DNA of 17,474 nt from Flemingiibacterium sp045635785 (GTDB lineage: Bacteria; Bacillota; Clostridia; Oscillospirales; CAG-272), in contig JAZTWJ010000077.1 in the NCBI GenBank assembly GCA_045635785.1, positions 1-17,474 of the forward strand, in the 5' to 3' direction. A model generated the notes under the pieces. The model had not been told where the DNA came from. It searched no databases and saw nothing but the letters and a program-made list of their open reading frames with translations. Below are positions 1 through 6,967 of this stretch, one piece after another (position 1 is the first letter of the stretch; the number at the start of each line of letters is the position of its first letter). The position numbers and the translations under genes are program-made.

Positions 1-126
1 AGATTTGATTATCTTAAAGTCTTTGCTTGGTCTCACTTTCGTGATTCTTGCTTTGTACTTTCTTTCTATCTCTTGTTGTTCAATTTTCAAGGACCATCTT
101 GCTCTTCGCTCTTTAGCGACTCGTTT
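1..126 (-). other. rRNA operon leader (upstream of a 16S gene lying left of the window)
   Basis: Read on the minus strand, this is a typical Firmicute pre-16S leader. A boxA-like antitermination element (GGTCCTTGAAAATTGAACAA, 76-95) is followed by purine-rich sequence ending in AATCAAATCT, the kind of sequence that normally runs directly into the 16S start. A small dyad (TCGCT-AAAG-AGCGA, 106-119) lies between the proximal promoter and boxA. No 16S bases are visible, so the rRNA gene itself is inferred from this leader and from the two promoters behind it. The open frame that can be drawn on the plus strand here has no ribosome binding site and is not a gene. Confidence 0.8.
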
Positions 127-155
127 ATTATATCACATCTCGTCGCTTTTGTCAA
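127..155 (-). promoter_or_regulatory. rRNA promoter, proximal (perfect sigma-A consensus)
   Basis: On the minus strand TTGACA (150-155) and TATAAT (127-132) are separated by exactly 17 bp. Upstream of the -35 box, at about 160-200, there are roughly 12-bp-spaced runs of A (a repeated CTTTAGAAAAAA unit). These look like an UP element, as is usual for rRNA promoters. Transcription would start near 120 and run left into boxA and the 16S gene. Confidence 0.9.
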
Positions 156-237
156 GAGCTTTTCTAAAGTTTTTTCTAAAGTTTTTTCTTTAACTTTTTC
201 CTAAACTCTCTCCCACCTTCTCGGTGACAGCTCGTTT

Positions 238-266
238 ATTATATCATATTCCGATTAAATTGTCAA
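238..266 (-). promoter_or_regulatory. rRNA promoter, distal (perfect sigma-A consensus)
   Basis: A second minus-strand TTGACA (261-266), 17-bp spacer and TATAAT (238-243) lies 111 bp upstream of the proximal promoter. The bases after the -10 box (TATAATAAACGAG) are the same in both, so the two were probably duplicated or kept matched. Tandem strong promoters are standard for rRNA operons. Confidence 0.88.
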
Positions 267-350
267 GCACTTTTGTTAATTTTCTGTCGATTTGTGTGTT
301 TTGTGTATATCGGCTCAAATCAAGTGAATCCTATTGTCAGAGGTGTCAAT

Positions 351-1016
351 ATGCTCATACTTTTCATTCGCATACTACTTGTTTATACCATACTCATCGG
401 AACCATGCGTATCATGGGCAAGCGTCAGATCGGCGAATTACAAATCTCCGAGCTTGTGACGACCATTCTGCTCTCCGAGCTTGCCGCCGAGCCCATCACC
501 GACGACAACATCCCTCTTGCTTTTGCCGTGATTCCCATTGCTACACTGCTCTCTCTCGAGGTCATCATTTCCTTTGCCGTCATCCGCATTCCTTTTCTGA
601 AGCTGCTTTTTGACGGCAAACCAAGCATTCTCATCCGCCGCGGCGTGCTCGATCGCGGGGAGCTGTCAAGATCCCGTATCAGCATGGAAGAGCTGCTTTG
701 CCAGCTTCGCATCAGCGGTGCCGCCGATATTTCCGATGTGGATTATGCCATTCTCGAACAAAACGGGCAGCTTTCCGTCATTCAAAAGCGGAGAAGATCG
801 CCGCCGGATGCAGATGCCTTCCAGATGGATGTATCCGAGCCCGGCATCGCCCATGCCGTCATCGTCGATTCCGTTGTCAGCGAATATGATCTGCAGCTGA
901 TCGGCCGCGATCGTCGCTGGTTGGATAAGCGGCTCGCCCATCATAAAATCAGGCTCCGCGATGTATTCCTATTTACCGTCAACGACGAGGGAAAGGAGAC
1001 TCTTATCAAAAAATAA
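351..1016 (+). CDS. DUF421 (YetF-like) membrane protein
   Basis: A 221-residue protein of the DUF421/YetF family. It opens with hydrophobic segments at about 1-18, 33-45 and 54-80, and the typical early motif G23-K-R-Q-I-G-E-L30 follows the first. The soluble C-terminal domain carries the SRISMEELLCQLRISG-type stretch that defines the family. Biochemical function is not established. Relatives occur widely in spore formers, and a DUF421 domain is part of the Bacillus spore protein 2Duf, so a spore-membrane role is possible but inferred. I chose the ATG at 351 because AGAGGTG (339-345) sits 5 bp before it; the frame is open back to an ATG at 273, but that one has no ribosome binding site. The gene diverges from the rRNA promoters and its stop overlaps the next start. 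Confidence 0.9.
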   Translation: MLILFIRILLVYTILIGTMRIMGKRQIGELQISELVTTILLSELAAEPITDDNIPLAFAVIPIATLLSLEVIISFAVIRIPFLKLLFDGKPSILIRRGVLDRGELSRSRISMEELLCQLRISGAADISDVDYAILEQNGQLSVIQKRRRSPPDADAFQMDVSEPGIAHAVIVDSVVSEYDLQLIGRDRRWLDKRLAHHKIRLRDVFLFTVNDEGKETLIKK

Positions 1017-1369
1017 TGCGCGCTTTTTATGTTGCTTGTACCATTCTTCTATCCGTGGTGATTCTTGTGATATGTTGCTCATTTGCCGTTCTCCACTGCA
1101 CCGACGAGATGCTTTCACTTTGCAGGGAAATAGCAAGCGACAGCTCACAAGCGGCACTTACAGATCTGTACGCCGCATGGTTAGACTGTCGCAATTTTTT
1201 ATCGCTTTCCGTTCAAATGGATGAAATCAGCCACGCCGAATCTTCGCTGCTTTCCATGATCGCTGCAAGGCACGATCCCGTCGCCCGCGATACGCATCTG
1301 CGAATATTTACCGCCGCGCTCCGTCGCATTGCCGACGGATGCCGATTTGATCTTTTCTCCATGCTTTAA
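1016..1369 (+). CDS. DUF4363 family small membrane-anchored protein
   Basis: A 117-residue protein with one N-terminal hydrophobic segment (about 5-26) and a helical, probably extracytoplasmic remainder, matching the size and layout of DUF4363 proteins. These are commonly encoded directly after a DUF421 gene, as here. The stop of the DUF421 gene and this start share a base (TAATG, 1014-1018), so translation is probably coupled and the two products likely act together. Function unknown. The stop codon overlaps the stop of the convergent gene at 1366, and no terminator lies between them. Confidence 0.75.
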   Translation: MRAFYVACTILLSVVILVICCSFAVLHCTDEMLSLCREIASDSSQAALTDLYAAWLDCRNFLSLSVQMDEISHAESSLLSMIAARHDPVARDTHLRIFTAALRRIADGCRFDLFSML

Positions 1370-2058
1370 CGGAACGCATGCACCTTATCCGCAAGGTAGA
1401 CCTCACGGCGCAATATGGTGTAATGCTCCGTGAACGGATCGTCAAATGTCACGCCGATCCCCCCCGCCGCTTTCACCAGATATTCGGGATTGAGGTAATT
1501 CATGCTATCCGCCGACAACAGGGCGCGGATTTTTACCGCACCGTCCGCAAACACACATTCACTAAGGTCGATATACGGCGCGATGTCCACATCCTTATCG
1601 CCGGATTTGGAACGTTTGGTCATCACCAGCGGATGGGTATACAGCGACGTCAGCTTCTCCGCCGTTTCAGCGGAAAGCTTCGGCGAGGTCAGCGTGATCT
1701 CGTAATCCGACCACATAATCTCGGAGAATTTGGTGGTGGGTTCGTATACGTCGGTGATCTGCATTTCATCGGTCAGCGCCGTATTGAGGCGCGCTTTGAT
1801 CTCATCAAAGGACATGGGCGCAGTCAAGCGGATATCAAAATATTCGCATAAACTCTGGGTGCCGATGGATAGTGGCAACGAAAAAGTCAGCTTCAAACGA
1901 GGATTGAAACCCATGGAATACCATGCAGGGATTCCTGCGCGCACCAAATTTCGCGTCATAGTCCGCATCAGATCAAGATGCGATATATATTGAAGACTAC
2001 CGACTTTATAGAACTTCGCGCGAATGGGCATGGGCTTTACTTCATTCGGTTGCACCAT
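1366..2058 (-). CDS. TIGR03936 family radical-SAM-associated protein (DUF2344)
   Basis: A 230-residue protein recognised from the opening RAKFYKVGSLQYISHLDLMR (about 13-32) and the following NPRLKLTFSLPLSIG stretch. In this family the protein is encoded next to, or fused to, a TIGR03960 radical-SAM protein, which is exactly the neighbour here. The molecular role is unknown. It has no radical-SAM cysteine triad of its own. GGAGGTG ends 8 bp before the ATG at 2058 and lies inside the last codons of the upstream gene, giving a 22-bp overlap. A second in-frame ATG at 2031 falls just after the upstream stop and would restore a more usual family N-terminus, but it lacks a good ribosome binding site. 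A split version of the known fusion is the simplest reading. Confidence 0.9.
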   Translation of the reverse strand: MVQPNEVKPMPIRAKFYKVGSLQYISHLDLMRTMTRNLVRAGIPAWYSMGFNPRLKLTFSLPLSIGTQSLCEYFDIRLTAPMSFDEIKARLNTALTDEMQITDVYEPTTKFSEIMWSDYEITLTSPKLSAETAEKLTSLYTHPLVMTKRSKSGDKDVDIAPYIDLSECVFADGAVKIRALLSADSMNYLNPEYLVKAAGGIGVTFDDPFTEHYTILRREVYLADKVHAFR

Positions 2059-3908
2059 GTGCGCTCACCTCCCAGCTTGTTTGCGCCGCAGCCTGTACAT
2101 CCCTCGGCGCAGTTTTTGTTCGTCTTACTGCAATACGCATGATGACGTTCGCGAAGCAAAAATTCCTTGCTCACACCACAGTCGATCACATCCCACGGCA
2201 AAAGCTCATCCTCGCCGAAGGTATGGTCGGCATAGAAAGAAGCGTCGATGCCGAGATCGCGGAATACCTCCATCCACCGTGCGTAGCTGAAAAATTCTTC
2301 CCACGCGCAGAAGCGAATGCCGCGCTTGTGCGCTTCGAGCAGCGCGGCGGACAAGCGACGGTCGCCTCTTGCGAAAACCGCCTCCAAACGGCAGACCTCC
2401 GCGTCGTGATAATTGTATTTGATCTTTGGATCGTTGATGATGGAGCGAAGATATTTCTGCTTTTTCTCCAGCTCCTCCAATGTATCCTGCGCCTCCCACT
2501 GAAATGCGGTGAAGGGTTTGGGGATGAAGCAGGAAACGCTGATGGTGACGGTGGGAGATTTTCTGCCCTTTACGCCGCGGAATACATCGTAGTAGGTATC
2601 CACAACGCGTTTGGCAAGAGCGGCAATACCGTCCAGATCCTCGTAGGTTTCGGTTGGAAGTCCCAGCATGAAATACAGCTTCACCTGCGTTTTGCCCGCT
2701 TCAAAAGCGATGCGGCAGGCTTCCAACAGATCCTCCTCGGTCACATTCTTATTGATGGCGTCGCGCAGACGCTGTGTGCCCGCTTCCGGCGCAAAGGTCA
2801 GACCGGATGTCCGCACGCTCGAAATTTTATCCATCAATGACTTCGAGAATTTGTCCAAACGCATGGAAGGCAGCGAAAGATTCACCTTCGCCTCGTCCGT
2901 CCAGCGCAAAAGCGTATCACACAGCCCCTCGATCTCCGTATAATCGCTGATGGAAAGGCTGGACAACGATATTTCATCGTAGCCCGTGGAATCGCGCAGA
3001 GCGCGTGCCTGTCTGTCCAAAACATCCACGGATTTTTCGCGGATGGGGCGATAGACCATGCCCGCCTGACAGAATCGGCATCCGCGGATACAGCCGCGGT
3101 AAACCTCCAAGATAATGCGGTCATGCACCGTTTCAATATAGGGCATCACAAATTTGTCGGGATAGAACGCTTTGTCCATATCCTTGATAATGCGCTTGGT
3201 GACACGCGCGGGGATATCCTCATATTTCGGTGTATAGGCGCGGATGGTGCCATCCGCATTGTAGGAAACCTCGTACAGCGACGGCACATAAAAGCCGTTA
3301 AGCTTTGCCGCTTCATGCAAGAATGCCTCACGGGAATAACTGCCCGCTTCCTTCATGCGAATATAAAGCTGCATCAGCTCAGGCAATGCTTCCTCGCCCT
3401 CTCCGATGCTGAAAATATCGAAGAAATCCGCCACCGGCTCCGCATTATACGAACACGGACCGCCGCCGATAACGATGGGCGCATCCTCGCCGCGCTCCGC
3501 CGCGAGCAGAGGAATGCCCGCCAGATCCAGCATATTCACCACGTTAGAATAACACAGCTCATATTGCAGCGTAAATCCGACAAAGTCAAAATCGGAAAGC
3601 GCGTCTCCGCTTTCCAGCGCATAGAGTGGAATCTGATATTTGCGAAGCTGCTCCTCCATATCCACCCACGGCGCATAGGCGCGTTCGCACCAAAGCTCCG
3701 GATGGGCATTGATCGCGCCGTAAAGAATACGCACGCCAAGATTGGACATACCGATTTCATAGGTGTCGGGGAAACAGAAGGCGAATCGCGCCTTCACCTG
3801 CGCCTTATCCTTTATGATTTGACCGTATTCGCCGCCGGTGTAGCGTCCGGGCTTGGATACCCGTTTGAGAACGCGCTCCGCCGTCGCCTTCGGTGTAAGC
3901 TTTTCCAT
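2037..3908 (-). CDS. TIGR03960 family B12-binding-domain/radical SAM protein
   Basis: A 623-residue protein. The N-terminal part (about 40-250) resembles a B12-binding domain and includes VIGGGPCSYNAEPVADFFD at about 146-164. The radical-SAM core follows, with the iron-sulfur triad C273-x3-C277-x2-C280 in YRGCIRGCRFC. A C-terminal cysteine cluster (C600, C604, C607, C619) could hold another metal. Family members are widespread in Firmicutes and have no assigned substrate; a role in RNA or protein modification is often suspected but unproven. The ATG at 3908 is preceded in frame by a stop and matches the family start, but no good ribosome binding site is visible. The gene overlaps its TIGR03936 partner by 22 bp. 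Confidence 0.93.
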   Translation of the reverse strand: MEKLTPKATAERVLKRVSKPGRYTGGEYGQIIKDKAQVKARFAFCFPDTYEIGMSNLGVRILYGAINAHPELWCERAYAPWVDMEEQLRKYQIPLYALESGDALSDFDFVGFTLQYELCYSNVVNMLDLAGIPLLAAERGEDAPIVIGGGPCSYNAEPVADFFDIFSIGEGEEALPELMQLYIRMKEAGSYSREAFLHEAAKLNGFYVPSLYEVSYNADGTIRAYTPKYEDIPARVTKRIIKDMDKAFYPDKFVMPYIETVHDRIILEVYRGCIRGCRFCQAGMVYRPIREKSVDVLDRQARALRDSTGYDEISLSSLSISDYTEIEGLCDTLLRWTDEAKVNLSLPSMRLDKFSKSLMDKISSVRTSGLTFAPEAGTQRLRDAINKNVTEEDLLEACRIAFEAGKTQVKLYFMLGLPTETYEDLDGIAALAKRVVDTYYDVFRGVKGRKSPTVTISVSCFIPKPFTAFQWEAQDTLEELEKKQKYLRSIINDPKIKYNYHDAEVCRLEAVFARGDRRLSAALLEAHKRGIRFCAWEEFFSYARWMEVFRDLGIDASFYADHTFGEDELLPWDVIDCGVSKEFLLRERHHAYCSKTNKNCAEGCTGCGANKLGGERTWCNRMK

Positions 3909-3996
3909 TCAAAATACCACGACTTGCGTAAAGTCTTCCTTCCCTGATGGAGAATCTGTGAGTCCTCACATTTCAAAATTGGGCCGCATAAACAGA

Positions 3997-4018
3997 GGAT
4001 GCCGCTTTCGCGGCATCC
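3997..4018 (-). terminator. Hairpin terminator after the P-type-ATPase-like gene
   Basis: On the minus strand, a 9-bp perfect stem (GGATGCCGC / GCGGCATCC) with a GAAA tetraloop starts 7 bp after the stop at 4026. The following TCTGTTTATG is only moderately U-rich, so termination may be incomplete and some readthrough into the radical-SAM genes is possible. Confidence 0.7.
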
Positions 4019-4025
4019 CATTTTG

Positions 4026-6821
4026 TTAAAGCGAAAACAGAGTGATAACGATCACGGGAATGAGCCATATCAACTGATAGATCGTCAGATGCAGCGAGCG
4101 AATATCCAGCGCGCTTCCAAAGAAGAGAATGAAGATCATCGCCGCAATGCCGATCAGCATGGCAAGAATTTTGAAGATCATATTGGTCTTGATCACGCTG
4201 CTCACCCGTTCGCAAAGCGCCACGGTTTTGAGAAGCATCTTGACCGAGCGCTTTGACACAATGCCGCTGTTGCTGCGCTCTGTTGCATGGGGAATGTCCT
4301 CCGGTGTCTTGGAACGGATCACCTTGACGGGATATTTCATCGCTTTGATCTTTTTTGCCAGCATGAGATCATCAATATTGGGGTCAAAGGATTTGATACC
4401 CACGCACATGCCCGTTTTGTAAAGCTGTGCAAGAATTGCCTCGAACTCGCTGTCAATGGTGTACTGCACATAAACCTTTGCGGTAAGCTGACCGCCAAAG
4501 GCAACATACAGAATGCCAAGAGAGGTGCGCTGTTCGATGCGCTTATCCTCCGCATCGAAGGGCGGATCGTAGTCCTTCTTTTCCATATAAGAAGCCTTGC
4601 CGATGAAGACCTCCACATCGTCGATGACCGCCGTAAAGCCGTCATCCTCCACGGAAATCAGATCCACATCCTCGGAATGACCAAGATCATGAGTCGCCTG
4701 GCTGAAGACATCCGCCAGCGGGCCGCCCACCTTGATGAAGGCGCTTGCCAGCGAGTAGATGATCTCATCAATGCGGTTGCTTCCGTATACCTTGATGGAG
4801 GTGACCTTCACGCCGCCGGAGGGGAATACTTCCTTATCTTCAAAGGAGATCACAGCCGAACCGCTGTATTCCTGCAGCGAGGTTTCGCCGATAATGGCAG
4901 AATCGTTGTCATAGGACTGCTTTGCAGCGCGATAGAAGGGGAAGCTATAAATCATGTAGCTGACGGTCGGCAAGGTCAGCATGGCGGTCATATATGCCAA
5001 CGTGATCGACTGATACACGCTCTGCGTCTTGATAAATCCAAAGATGACAAATGCCGCCGAAGCAATCATAACGATCGGAATGATAATGCCGATGACGGGT
5101 CTGGAAATCGTCGCATCCCCGATGCGTGCAAAGAAGCCATCCACAAAATCAGTCTTGCCCACGCGGATGATCTGAGAATCCTCCGGAATGTAATCGCGGA
5201 ACATCTCGCGCTCCAGCGATTCGGTGGAATCGGAAACAGGCGAAACCACGAATTTTTTCTTTTTGGAAGAAACCACGCTAAAGCTGAAAACGTTGCGCTT
5301 GAGGTTCAAAAATTCATAAATGAGTGCCAGCGAAACCGCAGCCGCCACAGGCAGATTGAACAGCTTGAAGCCATCCGCCGGAGCGGTTATGCATGCAATC
5401 GCCGTATAGAGAACAGACAGGATCATTGCGAACGCCGTCATACTCTCTGCCGTCGGATTCAAAGCGATGAGACTCTTGACACCGTCGATCAGCTGGCGGT
5501 AGACCAGCGCGCCTGCCAGAACGATCAGCTGCAGATCGATCATCGCAAACACCACGGGATAGGAGGTGGGGCGCATAAACGACGGCAACGTAATGCCAAG
5601 CAGCGAATGGTTTTCAAGGAAGAATACTGCGCCAAGCAGAACGATCGAAAGCATGATTCGCATGATGCAGGTATAATAACGGCCCTTGAATGCCGCAAAG
5701 ATCTCCTCCGTCTGATCACGGGAGGTATACTCTGTCACTTGCTTGACAGCATCCATCTGCAAGGTTTCCTCGTGCTTCTTTTGGATGTCCTCCTCCAATT
5801 CTCTTGCCTTTGCCTCGCCGACGGTCTCCTTTAATTCTTCTTCCATGCCGAAGGCGATCATGAGATCAAGATCTCGCTGATCGATCTCCTCCGATTCAAC
5901 CGTACCGTAAGTCTGCGATGCTTCGAGGACTTCCTGTTCGTCCTCGTGGACGGGTGTGAAGACTTCTGTGGCAGAAGCTTCAAACGCTTCGTCCACCGCG
6001 GGAGCTTCCGCTGTCATTTCGCGGATAGCGTTTAAGTCAAACTCTGTGGTTTTTTCAGGATCCTCGACGGGATCCATCGCAACCGCCTCCGCTGACATCT
6101 CCTCCGCAGACACTTCGTCAAACACCTTTACATCATCGTCCGCTTCGTCATCAAATAAGCGTACAGTCTCATCCGCGACTTCGTCGATCATGCTGACAGG
6201 CTCGTCCGCCTCCTCGGCAATCATGCTGACAGACTCGTCCGCCTCCTCGGCAATCGAGACGACAGACGCATCGGAATCCTCGTAAAACACCTGAATGGGT
6301 TCATTCGCCTCGTCAATTCTGCGGATCGTGATTTCAATATCATCTTCGTCAGAAATCTTCTTTGCGGCTCCGACTTCGGTTGCGGCAGGCTTCTCCTGCA
6401 TCTTTTGTCTGGGAGAAGTGAACTCCCGCACAATTTCATCGGCAGACAGAGGCTCCGCACGCAAATCATCCGATTCGGTCCCCGATTCTGCCGATTCTGC
6501 CGATTCAACGGCAACCGTTTGCGGCTCCTCCGATTGCTTGGGGGTGAGATATTTTGCAATCAGCGCATCCACATCCAAATCCGAATCGTCGGATCTCGTA
6601 GCGGCTTCGGAATACTTCAGCTCCTCTTCAGCGCTTTTGTAAACGGCATCATCAATGCGAAGCTGTTCCGGCAACGACGTTGTATCAGCGTTGTGCGATT
6701 TCTTTGTTTGCGGCTTGGCAACAGACGATTTTTCCACACTCTTGTGCAGAAGCTTCAGCAGCTCGTCCGCAGACAAATCCTCACGCTCGAAAGCTTTTTT
6801 TTCATCCATTGGCATGTTCAT
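4026..6821 (-). CDS. Large membrane protein resembling a catalytically degenerate P-type ATPase, with an acidic repeat N-terminus
   Basis: About 931 residues from the ATG at 6821, where AAAGG lies 7 bp upstream; nearby ATGs at 6827, 6815 and 6809 are also possible. Residues 1-380 are acidic, low in hydrophobic residues and probably disordered, with an 11-residue repeat at about 181-235. The rest follows P1B-ATPase topology. Four membrane segments (about 382-402, 420-441, 458-478, 488-505) come first, then a short loop domain, two more segments (574-597, 605-628), a soluble domain, and two final segments (880-901, 911-931). At the phosphorylation site it has FEDKEVFPSG (D at about 662) instead of DKTGTLT. 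GGPLADVF stands where SEHPLA would be. No TGES, TGD or GDGxND motif can be found. Pump activity is therefore unlikely; a regulatory or scaffolding role is inferred. It lies downstream of rlmB with no terminator between them. No named family recognised. Confidence 0.85.
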   Translation of the reverse strand: MNMPMDEKKAFEREDLSADELLKLLHKSVEKSSVAKPQTKKSHNADTTSLPEQLRIDDAVYKSAEEELKYSEAATRSDDSDLDVDALIAKYLTPKQSEEPQTVAVESAESAESGTESDDLRAEPLSADEIVREFTSPRQKMQEKPAATEVGAAKKISDEDDIEITIRRIDEANEPIQVFYEDSDASVVSIAEEADESVSMIAEEADEPVSMIDEVADETVRLFDDEADDDVKVFDEVSAEEMSAEAVAMDPVEDPEKTTEFDLNAIREMTAEAPAVDEAFEASATEVFTPVHEDEQEVLEASQTYGTVESEEIDQRDLDLMIAFGMEEELKETVGEAKARELEEDIQKKHEETLQMDAVKQVTEYTSRDQTEEIFAAFKGRYYTCIMRIMLSIVLLGAVFFLENHSLLGITLPSFMRPTSYPVVFAMIDLQLIVLAGALVYRQLIDGVKSLIALNPTAESMTAFAMILSVLYTAIACITAPADGFKLFNLPVAAAVSLALIYEFLNLKRNVFSFSVVSSKKKKFVVSPVSDSTESLEREMFRDYIPEDSQIIRVGKTDFVDGFFARIGDATISRPVIGIIIPIVMIASAAFVIFGFIKTQSVYQSITLAYMTAMLTLPTVSYMIYSFPFYRAAKQSYDNDSAIIGETSLQEYSGSAVISFEDKEVFPSGGVKVTSIKVYGSNRIDEIIYSLASAFIKVGGPLADVFSQATHDLGHSEDVDLISVEDDGFTAVIDDVEVFIGKASYMEKKDYDPPFDAEDKRIEQRTSLGILYVAFGGQLTAKVYVQYTIDSEFEAILAQLYKTGMCVGIKSFDPNIDDLMLAKKIKAMKYPVKVIRSKTPEDIPHATERSNSGIVSKRSVKMLLKTVALCERVSSVIKTNMIFKILAMLIGIAAMIFILFFGSALDIRSLHLTIYQLIWLIPVIVITLFSL
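6117..6281 (-). repeat. Five tandem 33-bp units encoding an 11-residue acidic repeat
   Basis: Within the large membrane protein gene, five consecutive 11-residue units are read: EDSDASVVSIA, EEADESVSMIA, EEADEPVSMID, EVADETVRLFD and DEADDDVKVFD. The DNA of the second and third units is nearly identical (about 6184-6250), pointing to recent duplication, while the outer ones have diverged. The pattern alternates an acidic half with a hydrophobic V-x-x-[IF] half. Confidence 0.85.
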
Positions 6822-6967
6822 CACCATGCCTTTGCACAGCAAAGGCTTCCTTGTTCGAAATTTTTGACGTTTTTGTCGGAAGATCGCGTTTGTCATTCGC
6901 GAAGACAAAATCTCGGGGCATGTAACCGTCAGGAGGATCCTGCCGATCGTGCGCTACAATGCTCGGC

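Noticed and set aside
273..350. An extended N-terminus for the DUF421 protein starting at 273
   Set aside because: The extra 26 residues have no ribosome binding site and do not fit the family start, while AGAGGTG precedes the ATG at 351.
3957..3970. TGTGAG..CTCACA as a CRP-type operator
   Set aside because: The half-sites are too close together (2-bp centre) for a CRP site, and no CRP context is known here. It is listed only as a dyad.
4287..5834. 515-codon open frame on the plus strand opposite the P-type-ATPase-like gene
   Set aside because: Composition is dominated by H, R, D and I in a pattern typical of a reversed coding strand; no start signal or domain is visible.
6802..6921. Possible 39-residue minus-strand peptide between rlmB and the large membrane protein gene, ending at an ATGGATGA overlap
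   Set aside because: No ribosome binding site at a workable distance, no recognisable features, and it overlaps the better-supported start at 6821. Conservation in relatives would be needed to revive it.
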